Assembly (NCBI GenBank): GCA_025455245.1
Contig: JALOMX010000124.1
Coordinates: 1-6,289, forward strand
Reading direction: 5' to 3'
DNA: 6,289 bases
Origin: Chitinophagaceae bacterium
GTDB taxonomy: Bacteria > Bacteroidota > Bacteroidia > Chitinophagales > Chitinophagaceae
The notes beneath the pieces are model-generated. The model saw nothing but the letters and a program-made list of their open reading frames with translations, did not search any database and was not told the DNA's origin. A program made the position numbers and the translations under genes. Shown here in pieces: positions 6,177-6,289 of this stretch. How positions within the stretch are numbered: position 1 is the first letter of the stretch; each line of letters begins with the position of its first letter.

Positions 6177-6289
6177 TTAAACAATTCCCCCGGCCTTAAC
6201 TTCACCCCCTATGAAGTATTGGTTGCCGGCTATTTTGGTAGTGCCAAACTTCATCCAGAAACTGTTGTGGGATCCGTCGGGATCGAGGA
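6177..6289 (-). CDS. C-terminal end of an unrecognised protein (runs off the right edge)
   Basis: An open minus-strand frame enters at the right edge and ends in TAA at 6179-6177, giving 36 residues that start LDPDGSHNSFWMKFG and end GGEVKAGGIV. The mix of glycine and aromatic residues (FWMKFG, NQYFIGGEV) looks like a beta-rich C-terminal domain of a genuine protein. The strand and the 65-bp distance to the next gene fit the same transcription unit as the TlpA-like gene. I do not recognise the family from this fragment. The opposite strand also has an open frame from ATG at 6211 to the edge, so strand choice is by context. Confidence 0.5.
   Translation of the reverse strand, partial: LDPDGSHNSFWMKFGTTKIAGNQYFIGGEVKAGGIV

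Noticed and set aside
6211..6289. Plus-strand frame starting at ATG 6211 and running off the right edge
   Set aside because: The minus-strand reading of the same bases looks more protein-like and fits the strand of the neighbouring genes; the plus-strand frame has no promoter or ribosome-binding site.

Overview
The window looks like a chromosomal segment from a member of the Bacteroidota, probably the Chitinophagaceae or a close relative. Four things suggest this. One gene encodes a DUF4369/DUF5106-type TlpA-like oxidoreductase, a protein architecture typical of the phylum. Start codons lack clear Shine-Dalgarno sequences. A promoter of the Bacteroidota form (TTG, 19-base spacer, TAAGTTTG) is present. 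Base composition is moderate and coding density is high. No tRNA, rRNA, CRISPR array, insertion sequence or integrase was seen.

Layout, left to right. (1) Positions 1-706, minus strand: the first 235 residues of a type I restriction-modification methyltransferase subunit (HsdM), ending just after SAM motif I at the left edge. (2) Positions 707-1022: a 316-bp non-coding gap between hsdM and oxyR. It holds the hsdM promoter, a minus-strand intrinsic terminator overlapping that promoter, and an inverted repeat plus a tandem repeat next to the oxyR start. (3) Positions 1023-1967, plus strand: OxyR, a LysR-family peroxide sensor with both redox cysteines at 199 and 208, starting with GTG. (4) Positions 1968-2100: a short spacer with a possible gene remnant and short direct repeats. 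(5) Positions 2101-2685, plus strand: AcpH, acyl-carrier-protein phosphodiesterase. (6) Positions 4612-2678, minus strand: an exported 644-residue peptidyl-prolyl isomerase with two parvulin domains, overlapping the end of acpH tail to tail by 8 bp. (7) Positions 6111-4642, minus strand, 29 bp upstream of the isomerase gene: an exported TlpA-like thiol-disulfide oxidoreductase. (8) Positions 6289-6177, minus strand: the last 36 residues of an unrecognised protein.

The oxidoreductase and isomerase genes very likely form an operon that supplies folding catalysts (disulfide or thiol chemistry and proline isomerisation) to the periplasm or outer membrane. OxyR is a cytoplasmic peroxide sensor; a link to that operon is not shown by the sequence. 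AcpH acts on the fatty-acid carrier protein, and hsdM belongs to a restriction system that continues off the left edge. I see no clearly new multi-gene system. The most interesting signal is the hsdM-oxyR gap, where a good minus-strand terminator has no recognised gene to serve. This raises the possibility of an undescribed small transcript divergent from oxyR.
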